A stretch of 64,000 nucleotides of DNA from Gammaproteobacteria bacterium (ex Lamellibrachia satsuma) (GTDB lineage Bacteria > Pseudomonadota > Gammaproteobacteria > Chromatiales > Chromatiaceae): the NCBI GenBank assembly GCA_019623805.1, contig CP053680.1, positions 992,001-1,056,000 of the forward strand, written 5' to 3'. Position 1 is the stretch's first letter. Each line of letters starts with the position of its first letter. Below, piece after piece: positions 8,568 to 16,098 of this stretch. The translations under genes were made by a program, and so were the position numbers. The notes under the pieces were generated by a model. It made no database searches. It was given only the letters and a program-made list of their open reading frames with translations, and had not been told where the DNA came from.

Positions 8568-8960
8568 TCAATCACCAAAAACCATGAGACGCTCGGACTG
8601 AATACCCGCTTCGATCAGCTGACCGAGACCGGAGATCCGGAAACCGTCGGCGATGTTCTGGGCATCTTTACCGTTACGCTGCATCTCGCCCTCATCCACG
8701 ATACCGCGACGTTGTGCGGCTGCCACGCAGACAACCAGGTCAAGATCATGTGCCTTACCCAGTTCTGACCAGCGATTGACGATATTCCGGTCATCCTGGG
8801 GAGGAGTGGTGAGATTGGTACCGTTGTTCACGCCGTCGTGATAGAAGAAGACACGCATAATCTCGTGCCCTGCATCCAACGCGGCTTTGGCGAACTGGTA
8901 GGCCGAATCAGTCGCTTGATGCTGATAGGGCCCTTCGTTTACCTGAATCGCAAATTTCAT
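8568..8960 (-). CDS. dsrE: DsrE, catalytic sulfurtransferase subunit (TusD-like)
   Basis: A 130-aa protein with the single cysteine Cys78 in DLVVCVAAAQRRG, the position of the active-site persulfide cysteine of DsrE. In the DsrEFH hexamer this residue receives sulfane sulfur and hands it to DsrC. An AAGG site precedes the ATG. dsrEFH next to oxidative dsrAB marks a sulfur-oxidising organism. Confidence 0.96.
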   Translation of the reverse strand: MKFAIQVNEGPYQHQATDSAYQFAKAALDAGHEIMRVFFYHDGVNNGTNLTTPPQDDRNIVNRWSELGKAHDLDLVVCVAAAQRRGIVDEGEMQRNGKDAQNIADGFRISGLGQLIEAGIQSERLMVFGD

Positions 8961-9004
8961 CAGTTATAACCTTATCTGTTGAAAGACTTGAGCTTCGATC
9001 CGAA

Positions 9005-10078
9005 TCAGAAGCGGATATGGGCAGAAGCGTTCAGGTTTGCACGACCACCGCGCCAGTTATCGATGTGATATTTGGTGAAAGGCAGTCCGGTCTTCTCAAA
9101 GAAGCTCGGCCATCCAATACGTTCCGCCCACTCGCCCATACGCTCGTAGTCTTTTGCGTCTGCCTTGTAGGCAGCCAGGATCTGCTTGACGATCTTGGAG
9201 ACCTCAGGCCAACGCGGAGGATTGTTCGGAATGCCGGATGCAACCAGTTTGTGGAAGGTAGGCTTGGAACGTGCGTTGGAGTGTTTGCCACCAACCCAGA
9301 CAGCGAAGTTGGAGTGCTCCGGATCGTTGATCTGCATCGGAGGACATGGCGGAAAGCATGCGCCGCAGCAGATACACTTCTTCTCATCAACTTCGAGAGA
9401 AGGTTTGCCGTTAACCATTGCAGGACGAATAGCCGCCACCGGGCAGCGAGCCACAACTGTAGGACGCTCACAAACGTTACCAACCTGAGAGTGATCGATC
9501 TTCGGCGGCTTGGTGTGCTGAATGTTGATCGCGATATCACCCTGGCCACCACAATTGATCTGGCAGCAGGAAGAGGTCAGACGAACACGGTTCGGCATCT
9601 CTTCATGTGTGAACTCATCGATGATCTCATCCATCAGCGCTTTAACAGCACCGGACGCGTCCGTACCTGGAATATCGCAGTGCAACCAACCCTGGGTATG
9701 GGATACGGTGGAGACGGAGTTACCGGTACCACCAATCGGGTTGCCGTGAGCTGCCAGTGCGTCAATCAGCGGCTGAACCTTGGATTCCTCACTAACCATG
9801 AACTCCATGTTGGAGCGAATGGTAAAACGGACATAGCCTTCTGCAAAATCATCAGCGATATCCATCAACTCGCGAATCTGATGGATGTCCATCTGACGGG
9901 ACGTGGCCGCACGGACAGTCCAGATCTCATCACCGCTGTGAGCCACGTGATGCAAAACACCAGGACGTGGACGATCGTGATACTTCCAGTTGCCGTAATT
10001 CTTCTTCATTACAGGGTGCAGGAACTCCTGTATATCACGTACGCCTATCTCGTCTGGCATGCGAGGTGCTTCAGCCAT
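9005..10078 (-). CDS. dsrB: DsrB, reverse dissimilatory sulfite reductase beta subunit
   Basis: A 357-aa protein. It carries a siroheme/[4Fe-4S] cysteine set (SSCCQINCGG with C in NVCERP and ARCPVAAIRP) and an inserted ferredoxin domain (CICCGACFPPCPP). With DsrA it forms the cytoplasmic a2b2 enzyme that oxidises DsrC-bound sulfur to sulfite. The ATG at 10078 (MAEAPRMPDEIG) was chosen over a codon four residues upstream because GGAGG is 5 nt before it. It lies 111 bp after dsrA, and that gap contains a hairpin. Confidence 0.96.
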   Translation of the reverse strand: MAEAPRMPDEIGVRDIQEFLHPVMKKNYGNWKYHDRPRPGVLHHVAHSGDEIWTVRAATSRQMDIHQIRELMDIADDFAEGYVRFTIRSNMEFMVSEESKVQPLIDALAAHGNPIGGTGNSVSTVSHTQGWLHCDIPGTDASGAVKALMDEIIDEFTHEEMPNRVRLTSSCCQINCGGQGDIAINIQHTKPPKIDHSQVGNVCERPTVVARCPVAAIRPAMVNGKPSLEVDEKKCICCGACFPPCPPMQINDPEHSNFAVWVGGKHSNARSKPTFHKLVASGIPNNPPRWPEVSKIVKQILAAYKADAKDYERMGEWAERIGWPSFFEKTGLPFTKYHIDNWRGGRANLNASAHIRF

Positions 10079-10148
10079 GCTAACCTCCAAATTTCAAAAA
10101 TCGAATTCTATTCTACGCAACAGCGTTGATGTGTGAATGACATGAAAC

Positions 10149-10175
10149 AAGTCACCGGGATATTCCCGGTGGCTT
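10149..10175 (-). promoter_or_regulatory. Intercistronic hairpin between dsrA and dsrB
   Basis: Arms AAGTCACCGGGA (10149-10160) and TCCCGGTGGCTT (10164-10175) pair over 12 bp with one G-T wobble and a 3-nt loop. No T-run follows on the minus strand. It is likely an mRNA processing or stability element rather than a full terminator, because dsrB must be expressed in balance with dsrA. Confidence 0.6.
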
Positions 10176-10189
10176 GCTTCAATATCTTA

Positions 10190-11428
10190 CTAAGCCTTGC
10201 GCTCTTCCCACTTGGCTGCCTCTTCATCCCAAGCGTCCATACGGACATAAGGGTTGGTGCGAGGCTGAGCGATCATATTCGGATCGATCTCAATACCGAT
10301 ACCTTCCAGGAAGTTGGTCAGACCGATACGCTCGATCATCTCACCGGTACGTTCGTGCTCCAGTGCATTCTCTGCAAAGAAGTCGAGAACCTCGGTGCCC
10401 AGCTCTTCCAGCCATTCGTAATCTTCATCGGTTTCCATCTTGTGGAAAGGCACGATCACGGTACCCATCAGATCACCGATCTTCAGGGTGCGCTTACCGC
10501 CAATCAGGACGCTAACGCCACCATCATCGCCCGGAGAGAGAGCCTTGTTCATGACGTTCAGGCAGTGCATGCAGCGCACGCAGTTGCCATTATCAACAGC
10601 CAGGGTATCGTCGTCGTTCAGCGAGAGCGCCTGGGTCGGGCAGCGGGTGATGACATTGTCAATCACATACTTGCGGCCTTTGTTCTCCACGAAAGCCTTG
10701 ACCTCAGCCTGGTCAACCTTCATGTCGTCGCGCCATGTACCAATGACTGCGAAATCAGAACGATGAATAGCGTTCATGCAGTCGTTCGCGCAGCCGGAAA
10801 CCTTATACTTCATCTTGTAAGGGAGAGCCGGACGATGCAGATCGTCAAGCGCATTGTTCACCAGGGTGCGCATTGCCCGGCCTTCGTCGAAGTTGGACTG
10901 CTCACAGCGGGCAGCACCGACGCAGGACATGGAGGTACGCACGGCGGGACCCGCACCACCCATGTCAAAACCCAGCTCATTGATTTCATTAAAGAAGGGC
11001 TGAACGTTCGCAGAAGAGCAGCCCTGGAACATGATATCGCCGGACTGGCCGATACCGCAGATCAGGCCGGAGCCGTACTTCTCCCAGATATCGCACATAC
11101 TACGCAGCGTCTTGCTGTCGAAGTGAGAGCCTGGAGGCGGCATGATGCGGATGGTGTGAAATTCAGCCGCGTCTGGAAATTTAGGAGTTCCATCCTCGTT
11201 CTTCAGCTCGGTAAAGCGGGGAATGACACCACCACCGTAGCCTACAACACCAACGGTGCCGCCCTTCCAGTAACCCTTCTTGGTCTCGTAGGAGGTCTCC
11301 AGCTGACCCAGCAGGTCAACTGCAATGTTGTTATCTTTCGCAAGGCGCTTGATACCGCTGATAAAGCTCGGCCAGGGGCCGCTCTCAAGCTGATCAAGCA
11401 TGGGGGTGTCATGCATCTGTTTTGCCAT
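10190..11428 (-). CDS. dsrA: DsrA, reverse dissimilatory sulfite reductase alpha subunit
   Basis: A 412-aa protein. It has CVGAARC (Cx5C) and SGCANDC (Cx3C) as the siroheme-[4Fe-4S] ligand set, and an inserted ferredoxin domain with CVRCMHC and a partner Cys in RCPTQAL. It is the catalytic partner of DsrB. The ATG at 11428 (MAKQMHDTPMLDQLESGPWP) was chosen over one five codons upstream, because GGAGAAAGAG precedes it and the N-terminus matches Allochromatium-type DsrA. It is the first gene of the minus-strand dsr operon; its promoter should lie in 11429-11936, but I could not assign a clear -35/-10 pair. Confidence 0.97.
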   Translation of the reverse strand: MAKQMHDTPMLDQLESGPWPSFISGIKRLAKDNNIAVDLLGQLETSYETKKGYWKGGTVGVVGYGGGVIPRFTELKNEDGTPKFPDAAEFHTIRIMPPPGSHFDSKTLRSMCDIWEKYGSGLICGIGQSGDIMFQGCSSANVQPFFNEINELGFDMGGAGPAVRTSMSCVGAARCEQSNFDEGRAMRTLVNNALDDLHRPALPYKMKYKVSGCANDCMNAIHRSDFAVIGTWRDDMKVDQAEVKAFVENKGRKYVIDNVITRCPTQALSLNDDDTLAVDNGNCVRCMHCLNVMNKALSPGDDGGVSVLIGGKRTLKIGDLMGTVIVPFHKMETDEDYEWLEELGTEVLDFFAENALEHERTGEMIERIGLTNFLEGIGIEIDPNMIAQPRTNPYVRMDAWDEEAAKWEERKA

Positions 11429-11642
11429 CACTCTTTCTCCCAATGGTCGTTTGTGTAGGGTATTTGGCCGGTTGATATCCTGTTTTAATTAGCCCGGCCA
11501 TAACACCGTGCGCAGGAACAGCCTCTTCCCCTGCAATACATTACCGCTGCAGGTTGAAGACCTGCTCCTACTGGCGGCCAATTTTAGGAGTTCCTAATGC
11601 AGCACCATATCCTTCCGATGGGGGGGGACTCCGACTTTCTTC

Positions 11643-11658
11643 TATCCCATATGGGATA
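11643..11658. promoter_or_regulatory. Perfect 16-bp palindrome, possible operator
   Basis: TATCCCATATGGGATA is a perfect 16-bp palindrome in the dsrA upstream region, about 215 bp from the dsrA start. A dimeric regulator could bind it; no regulator is identified here. Confidence 0.4.
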
Positions 11659-11889
11659 TACGCACTCGCTCCACGATGTATTCCACACTCAATCAGTGGC
11701 ACTAAATATCTAACAATTACAATCAGTAAGGAAATATAATTGAGTTTGCAGACATATAAACGACCGTAAATATCAATATGCTATATCCCCATTAATGAAA
11801 TATGATTGGGTCAACAATCTGGACCGCGCACTACAAATACCTCATGAATAGTTGAGTAATTTACTATGTAATCACGCTCTCCAATTCGT

Positions 11890-11895
11890 TATAAT
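11890..11895 (+). promoter_or_regulatory. Possible -10 box for the Cas6-like/RspA block
   Basis: A consensus TATAAT lies 41 bp before the ATG at 11937. The -35 at the normal distance is poor (TGTAAT at 17 bp), so an activator may be needed if it is used. Confidence 0.45.
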
Positions 11896-11936
11896 CTCAC
11901 CCCTGAAACAATTTTGAGCCAAGCGTAACCCAAACA

Positions 11937-12113
11937 ATGCTCTATCTAAGTGAAGTAATGATGCAGAATCCTGACTTCGAGACATTTGAACAGCTTCAGA
12001 TCGCCGTCAAGGAGCGCTCGAAAACAGAGATGTTTTTCCGCATTGACGTAAAACCACCCTATCCGGATACACCGGAGAACTGGGAAGACCGACTGGAAGC
12101 CAGTTTTACCTAA
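11937..12113 (+). CDS. Small hypothetical protein (58 aa)
   Basis: The ORF begins MLYLSEVMMQNPDF and ends PENWEDRLEASFT. It is compact, acidic, has no signal or membrane segment, and I do not recognise it. It is the first ORF downstream of the TATAAT at 11890 and stops 26 bp before the next gene in the same direction, so it probably belongs to that operon. No strong ribosome site is seen; an in-frame ATG at 11958 is an alternative start. Confidence 0.5.
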   Translation: MLYLSEVMMQNPDFETFEQLQIAVKERSKTEMFFRIDVKPPYPDTPENWEDRLEASFT

Positions 12114-12139
12114 CACTTGTTATACAACGAGAAGTACCC

Positions 12140-12850
12140 GTGAAATATCTCGAATCAGAAACCTTCATCGGTGATGCCGAATGCTCAGATGATGCCGTCA
12201 AACCGACCCAGCAGCTCGAGCAACGCCTCAAAAAGCTGCTTGGAGAAGTCAGCGCACTACCAAACGATATCTCTGTCGAACAACGTCTCAAGCCCATCCT
12301 TGAGAGCGGCTATATCATGCTCGATCTTGACCGCATGGATGAAGCCTGGGAGATAACCCGCCCCACACTTGATCAAGCCATATCAGCCGGGTTGTGGCTG
12401 CAGGCGGTCGAAGCCTGCGATATTCTCTATCAGACCGGCACAAACGACTCCCTCGGGGCACTGGCCCACGGTATCTGGCTTGGAGTCACCTTCCCCATAG
12501 AGCCGGGATTGAGTGTCGCCATGCTGCAGCACCTGGTCGACGAAACACCGGATAATTCCGACGGTGCGGCTGTCGCCGCCGCCACTGCTGGCTATATCGC
12601 CGACATGCGTGCCGAGGGACCGGATCGGCAGGAATTGAAGTTTTTCACCAACCAATTGATGGGGCAGGTCGCCCGCCGCCACAGTCAGGTCGAGGAGCAG
12701 GAGATCTTCGACTTCTGGGTGGAGCGCATGGAACTGGATGACCCCTCCAAGTTTTTACCCCGACTGGCCCAGGTGCTGGACATCGTCAACGAGAGCGGTT
12801 GGTGGTTCGATCGCGATGAACTAAGAGACAGAATCCCGGCGGAACATTAA
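12140..12850 (+). CDS. Hypothetical protein beside the dsr cluster (236 aa)
   Basis: Starts with GTG at 12140, preceded by GAGAAG. It is soluble and acidic, with no signal peptide, membrane helix or cysteine cluster. Alternating helix-like segments (DRMDEAWEITRPTLDQAI, SVAMLQHLVDETPD, EEQEIFDFWVERMEL) suggest an all-helical, possibly TPR-like fold. Function is not recognised. It is followed after 19 bp by the Cas6-like gene, so co-expression and a shared role are likely. Confidence 0.75.
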   Translation: MKYLESETFIGDAECSDDAVKPTQQLEQRLKKLLGEVSALPNDISVEQRLKPILESGYIMLDLDRMDEAWEITRPTLDQAISAGLWLQAVEACDILYQTGTNDSLGALAHGIWLGVTFPIEPGLSVAMLQHLVDETPDNSDGAAVAAATAGYIADMRAEGPDRQELKFFTNQLMGQVARRHSQVEEQEIFDFWVERMELDDPSKFLPRLAQVLDIVNESGWWFDRDELRDRIPAEH

Positions 12851-12869
12851 TCTGTGAGAGGGGCCTAGT

Positions 12870-13529
12870 ATGCACTGGCAAGAAGAAATCGATGAAACGG
12901 CCTACATCGTTCCTGATGATGTAATGGACCTTGCCTACCAGATGAAATGCCGGACACTGCCGGTCGACCACGCCTGGCCGCTGGCTGCTGCGATACATCA
13001 GGCACTGCCCTGGTTTGCAGAAGAGCCGTTGGCAGGATTACACCTCATCTATGGCGCCGACTCCGGCAATGGCTGGGAACGTCCCAGTGATGCCGCTGAT
13101 ACCCTCTATCTCTCACGCCGCACCCGCCTTGTCCTGCGTCTTCCCAAACATCGCCTTCCCGACGCCGAGGCCCTCACAGGTCGGACACTGGATGTAGCAG
13201 ACAATCCACTGGAGATCGGCAAGGGCACACCCCGGCTGCTCAGCATGACCACCACCCTCTACTCCCGCTTCGTCGTGGATGAAATGGAAGGCGACGAGGA
13301 TCAGTTCATTTCAGCTGCAGTCGAAGGCCTGCGCGCCCTTAATCTGCGCTTCAAGAAAGTACTCAGCGGCAGGCGCTTTGCCTTCTCCACACCGGAGGGC
13401 GAGATTTCGACACGGAGCTTGATGGTAGCCGGTCTGCCCCTCGATGACGCAGTGAAGTTACAGGAGAAAGGTCTCGGCCCCCTCCGAAATCGCGGATTCG
13501 GCTTGTTCGTTCCCCAAAAGTCTGTTTAA
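12870..13529 (+). CDS. Orphan Cas6/Cmx6-like RNA-binding protein
   Basis: A 219-aa protein that reads as the type I-MYXAN Cas6/Cmx6 family. Family-like segments in order are TLPVDHAWPLAAAIHQALPW, GLHLIYG, LSRRTRLVLRLPKHRLPDA, LTGRTLDVADNPLEIG, TTTLYSRFVV and, at the C-terminus, QEKGLGPLRNRGFGLFVPQK. The last is the glycine-rich loop of the RAMP fold. His in PVDH is a candidate general acid, but catalysis is unproven. True Cas6 cuts pre-crRNA; here there is no other cas gene and no array in 64 kb. It lies between an unknown gene and a cysteine-less DsrC paralogue next to dsrA, so a host RNA-processing or regulatory job in sulfur metabolism is the more likely inference. A GAGAGG site precedes the ATG. 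Confidence 0.78.
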   Translation: MHWQEEIDETAYIVPDDVMDLAYQMKCRTLPVDHAWPLAAAIHQALPWFAEEPLAGLHLIYGADSGNGWERPSDAADTLYLSRRTRLVLRLPKHRLPDAEALTGRTLDVADNPLEIGKGTPRLLSMTTTLYSRFVVDEMEGDEDQFISAAVEGLRALNLRFKKVLSGRRFAFSTPEGEISTRSLMVAGLPLDDAVKLQEKGLGPLRNRGFGLFVPQKSV

Positions 13530-13608
13530 TATATAGCGTTTTAATGATTTTCTTGATTGGCGGGTGTACGCAAATCATCCGTCACAAATGCACACGAAGG
13601 AGAAATCA

Positions 13609-13953
13609 ATGTCGTACGAAGTTAATGGCGCAACCGTCGAGGCCGACGATCACGGTTACCTGGTCAACACAGCCGATTGGAACGAAGATGTCGCCAAAGC
13701 CATCGCTGCTGCCGAGGGAGTTGAACTGTCCGAGAAGGGTTGGGATATCGTCAACTACCTGCGTGATGAGTACCTCAACAACAACGGCAACCAGCCCAAT
13801 GAACGAAATATGGTCAAGCACTTCAAGAAAGTCTGGACCGATCTCCCAAAGGTGGACACCAAGGCGCTCTACAATGAGTTCCCCACCGGCCCCGCAAAGC
13901 AGGCAGGTAAGATCGCCGGCACGCCCGAGACCAAACGCAAAGGCGGTTATTGA
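13609..13953 (+). CDS. Cysteine-less DsrC-family protein (RspA-type)
   Basis: A 114-aa protein clearly of the DsrC/TusE family (DDHGYLVNTADWNEDVAKAI, GWDIVNYLRDEY, FPTGPAKQAGKIAG). Both sulfur-handling positions are lost: the C-terminal arm has QAG where DsrC has QAC (Gly100), and the tail reads KRKGGY instead of ending near Cys. There is no cysteine in the whole protein, so it cannot carry sulfur. Such proteins have been called RspA (regulatory sulfur-related protein), with a proposed regulatory role. The start ATG at 13609 has AAGGAG 6 nt upstream; the ATG seven codons earlier is rejected. It follows the Cas6-like gene by 79 bp. Confidence 0.9.
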   Translation: MSYEVNGATVEADDHGYLVNTADWNEDVAKAIAAAEGVELSEKGWDIVNYLRDEYLNNNGNQPNERNMVKHFKKVWTDLPKVDTKALYNEFPTGPAKQAGKIAGTPETKRKGGY

Positions 13954-14020
13954 TTAGTAAAAACAGGTTAAAGGTCAAAGGTTTCGACTGGAACACATCT
14001 GTTCCAACCACGCACCTTTT

Positions 14021-14055
14021 ACCTTTAACCTTTAACCTTTAACCTTTAACCTTCA
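14021..14055. repeat. Heptanucleotide tandem repeat (ACCTTTA)n
   Basis: Four copies of ACCTTTA plus one variant copy lie between convergent genes. The complementary run GGTTAAAGGTCAAAG occurs at 13966-13980, so the region can fold into a long slippage-tolerant hairpin and may act as a bidirectional terminator. Confidence 0.7.
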
Positions 14056-14071
14056 ATAGGTTAGCTCCCCG

Positions 14072-14446
14072 TTACAACGCCTCTAAAACCGCTTCCACAT
14101 CCGACTCCCGAACAGGAAAGGCACAAACCCCGGACAGTGGATAGCGCTGCTGCACCTTGTCGAGCCGGTATTGGTGGCTGGGATCATATAGAACGATGAC
14201 CCGGCTATCAGGACTGTATTTCTGCAGGGTCGCCATCAGCGATTCCAGATTACTCATCCTGTCACGGAATTCCGCATCAAAATTAAACTCAGCGACCACC
14301 ACTGCTGGCGTGTGTAATTTCAGCCAGGCCTGCGCCTTCCGCACCGAATTGACTGTCTCGACCTGATAGCTGTGACGTTGATAGAGCGACGTAAAGTTGG
14401 GATAACCACCAAACTCCACCACCGCAAGTAATTCCCGATCTTTCAT
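14072..14446 (-). CDS. Degenerate receiver-like protein (124 aa)
   Basis: The sequence has the alternation of a CheY-like fold (LLAVVEFGGYPNF, TPAVVVAEFNFDAEF, DSRVIVLYDPSH, LSGVCAFPVRESDVEAVLEAL), but the usual acidic pair near the N-terminus and the phospho-Asp context are not clearly kept. It may therefore bind partners without being phosphorylated. It is read away from the gene at 14549 and toward the DsrC paralogue. Assignment to the receiver superfamily is an inference from pattern only. Confidence 0.55.
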   Translation of the reverse strand: MKDRELLAVVEFGGYPNFTSLYQRHSYQVETVNSVRKAQAWLKLHTPAVVVAEFNFDAEFRDRMSNLESLMATLQKYSPDSRVIVLYDPSHQYRLDKVQQRYPLSGVCAFPVRESDVEAVLEAL

Positions 14447-14548
14447 GTGCTTGATTTTATCACCTTGGGAAACGAAGATTTAGACCGAAGTTTAACTGCC
14501 ACGGCGAGTTTGTTCATGCTACTTAATCTGATTATTGGTGAATATTCC

Positions 14549-14833
14549 ATGGATATGGAGATCCAGGAGAACTACCTGGAGACGATGACTGACTCCTTCG
14601 ACAAAATGGACCAGGACATGAGTCAGGGTGTGCAACTCGGTCAGCAGTGGGTGGAAAAACCCACTCAGCTCCAGCGTTGCCAGGTCGCAGCGGACAAACT
14701 GCTGTCTGCGATTGAAAACCACAATGAAACCCTGGCGATGTTGACGGGGGGGTATATCGCTTCACACCTTTCCGGCATCAAGCAGATCAAGATCAACACC
14801 GACGGCGAACCGGCGGGGACTGAATTCCACTAG
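14549..14833 (+). CDS. Hypothetical protein (94 aa)
   Basis: Begins MDMEIQENYLETMTDSFDKM and ends EPAGTEFH. It is predicted soluble and helical, with one cysteine. The start at 14549 is chosen because GGTGA lies about 8 nt upstream; the frame stays open back to a GTG at 14447, which abuts the divergent gene. No family recognised. Confidence 0.55.
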   Translation: MDMEIQENYLETMTDSFDKMDQDMSQGVQLGQQWVEKPTQLQRCQVAADKLLSAIENHNETLAMLTGGYIASHLSGIKQIKINTDGEPAGTEFH

Positions 14834-14847
14834 GGATAGTTTAGTCC

Positions 14848-14937
14848 GTAGGCCTGATCAAGCGTAGCGGATCAGGCAGTGGGTTCGGTACAACCAACAG
14901 GCTTCGCGCCGGTTCCGATACGCTTGAACCGGCCTAC
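14848..14937. repeat. REP-like double palindrome between convergent genes
   Basis: Outer ends GTAGGCC and GGCCTAC enclose two hairpins: GCCTGATC-(AAGCGTAGCG)-GATCAGGC at 14852-14877 and CCGGTTC-(CGATACGCTT)-GAACCGG at 14909-14932. The second loop is nearly the reverse complement of the first. It sits between the 3' ends of the genes at 14549 and 14950. Confidence 0.7.
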
Positions 14938-14949
14938 ATCCCTGTTCTC

Positions 14950-15993
14950 TCATAGTTTATTCTGCTCGACCAATACAGCCATCGGCTGCGCGGACTCAGT
15001 ACCATGCTTGTCGAACAGGTTGAGCAGACGCGTTCCCAGATGCGCCCAGTGCTGTTCCCCACTGGCGGCTACACGCGTCAATCTTGACAGATCCCCGGTT
15101 GCGACCCATCTGTCATAGGCTTTGATCAAGGTGGGAAAGATGGTCTTGCGCATCCCCCCGAGGCTGCCAACATAGAAGTGCAGTGAGGCAGCATCCGCCT
15201 TTTTCACAAGCGCAGGGAGGGTCACAAGACAGTCGGCCCAGTGATCTCTCACGGCACGGGCCATAAGCTCCGCCGGAGTATGGACCACCGACATCACCAT
15301 CTCATTCCAGACGTCGCCAACCTCCTTGCCGACCCAATACTCACCCTGCTCATGCAGCAGCACAGCGTTCAACTCATTCTCAACCATTGCATCGAGTGAA
15401 GCATCCAGATCACCCTCGAAATCGTAACAGGCAAAGGCCCGTCCCAGTGCATTTTCTGGCCGACTCCAGCGCCAGCTCTCCAGCTTCTCCCACAACAGGC
15501 GCCGGAAAGACTCCCGGCGGATATAGATTCTGTCACCCTGAGTCATGGCCGCCGGCGCCGCCAGGTCCCGGGCCAGCTCCCGGCCCGCCACCAGCACAGA
15601 GACCGTCCCCGGCTCCTCCCTGCGTTCCAAGTGACCAAGAAAAAACAGCGGCTTGTTTTTAACCCCATAGCCGGCACTGTAAATCAATCCCAAGGGTTCC
15701 AGCTCCCGATTGATCTCCTCTACCGCGAAGGGGTCGAAAACCCGCCCACCCAAGGACAGATTTGCAAAAGCCACATCATCGAGTTCACCCCAGAGGGCCT
15801 CCCGCTCACTCAGCCAATCTCCAATATCAGCTTTCGGCAGCTGGGCATCGTAGGCCAACCCCTTCTCCCAGCGGTAGAACTCACGCATCTTCATCAGGTA
15901 GGTGCAGAGACCGTACTCCGCACCGTGATGGGCATCGGAGATGTGGCAGTTGTGCTGCACCGCTGCAGTAAACTGTTGCAGAGAATCACGCAT
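14950..15993 (-). CDS. Conserved-looking hypothetical protein (347 aa), possibly Sfum_1244 family
   Basis: A soluble protein without signal peptide or membrane helices. N-terminal features include HNCHISDAHHGAEYGLCTYL, with clustered His/Cys that could bind a metal, then KMREFYRWEKGLAYDAQLPK. The middle is charged and Trp-rich (LESWRWSRPE, GEYWVGKEVGDVWNE). It resembles proteins that I recall being called the Sfum_1244 family, of unknown function, but I cannot confirm this. It is divergent from the AAA+/VWA operon at 16099-19114, with which it may share a control region. Confidence 0.6.
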   Translation of the reverse strand: MRDSLQQFTAAVQHNCHISDAHHGAEYGLCTYLMKMREFYRWEKGLAYDAQLPKADIGDWLSEREALWGELDDVAFANLSLGGRVFDPFAVEEINRELEPLGLIYSAGYGVKNKPLFFLGHLERREEPGTVSVLVAGRELARDLAAPAAMTQGDRIYIRRESFRRLLWEKLESWRWSRPENALGRAFACYDFEGDLDASLDAMVENELNAVLLHEQGEYWVGKEVGDVWNEMVMSVVHTPAELMARAVRDHWADCLVTLPALVKKADAASLHFYVGSLGGMRKTIFPTLIKAYDRWVATGDLSRLTRVAASGEQHWAHLGTRLLNLFDKHGTESAQPMAVLVEQNKL

Positions 15994-16098
15994 AAATATG
16001 GCCGTTGAAATTCACTATTTTCCCAGTAAAATAGTTGGGTATTCGTTGAAGGTAGCACGCCCACCGAACGCATCCAAGTCGGAATATCCCGCAAAAAA

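Larger units (their letters stand above)
11429..11936. other. Divergent intergenic region upstream of dsrA
   Basis: About 0.5 kb of AT-rich sequence with no convincing gene. It separates the minus-strand dsr operon from the plus-strand block with the Cas6-like gene. It contains a 16-bp perfect palindrome and a consensus -10 box for the plus-strand genes, and should hold the main dsr promoter and its control sites. Confidence 0.7.

Noticed and set aside
11554..11739. 61-codon ORF in the dsr control region
   Set aside because: Low-complexity translation, no family resemblance, and it overlaps the palindrome in an evident regulatory region.
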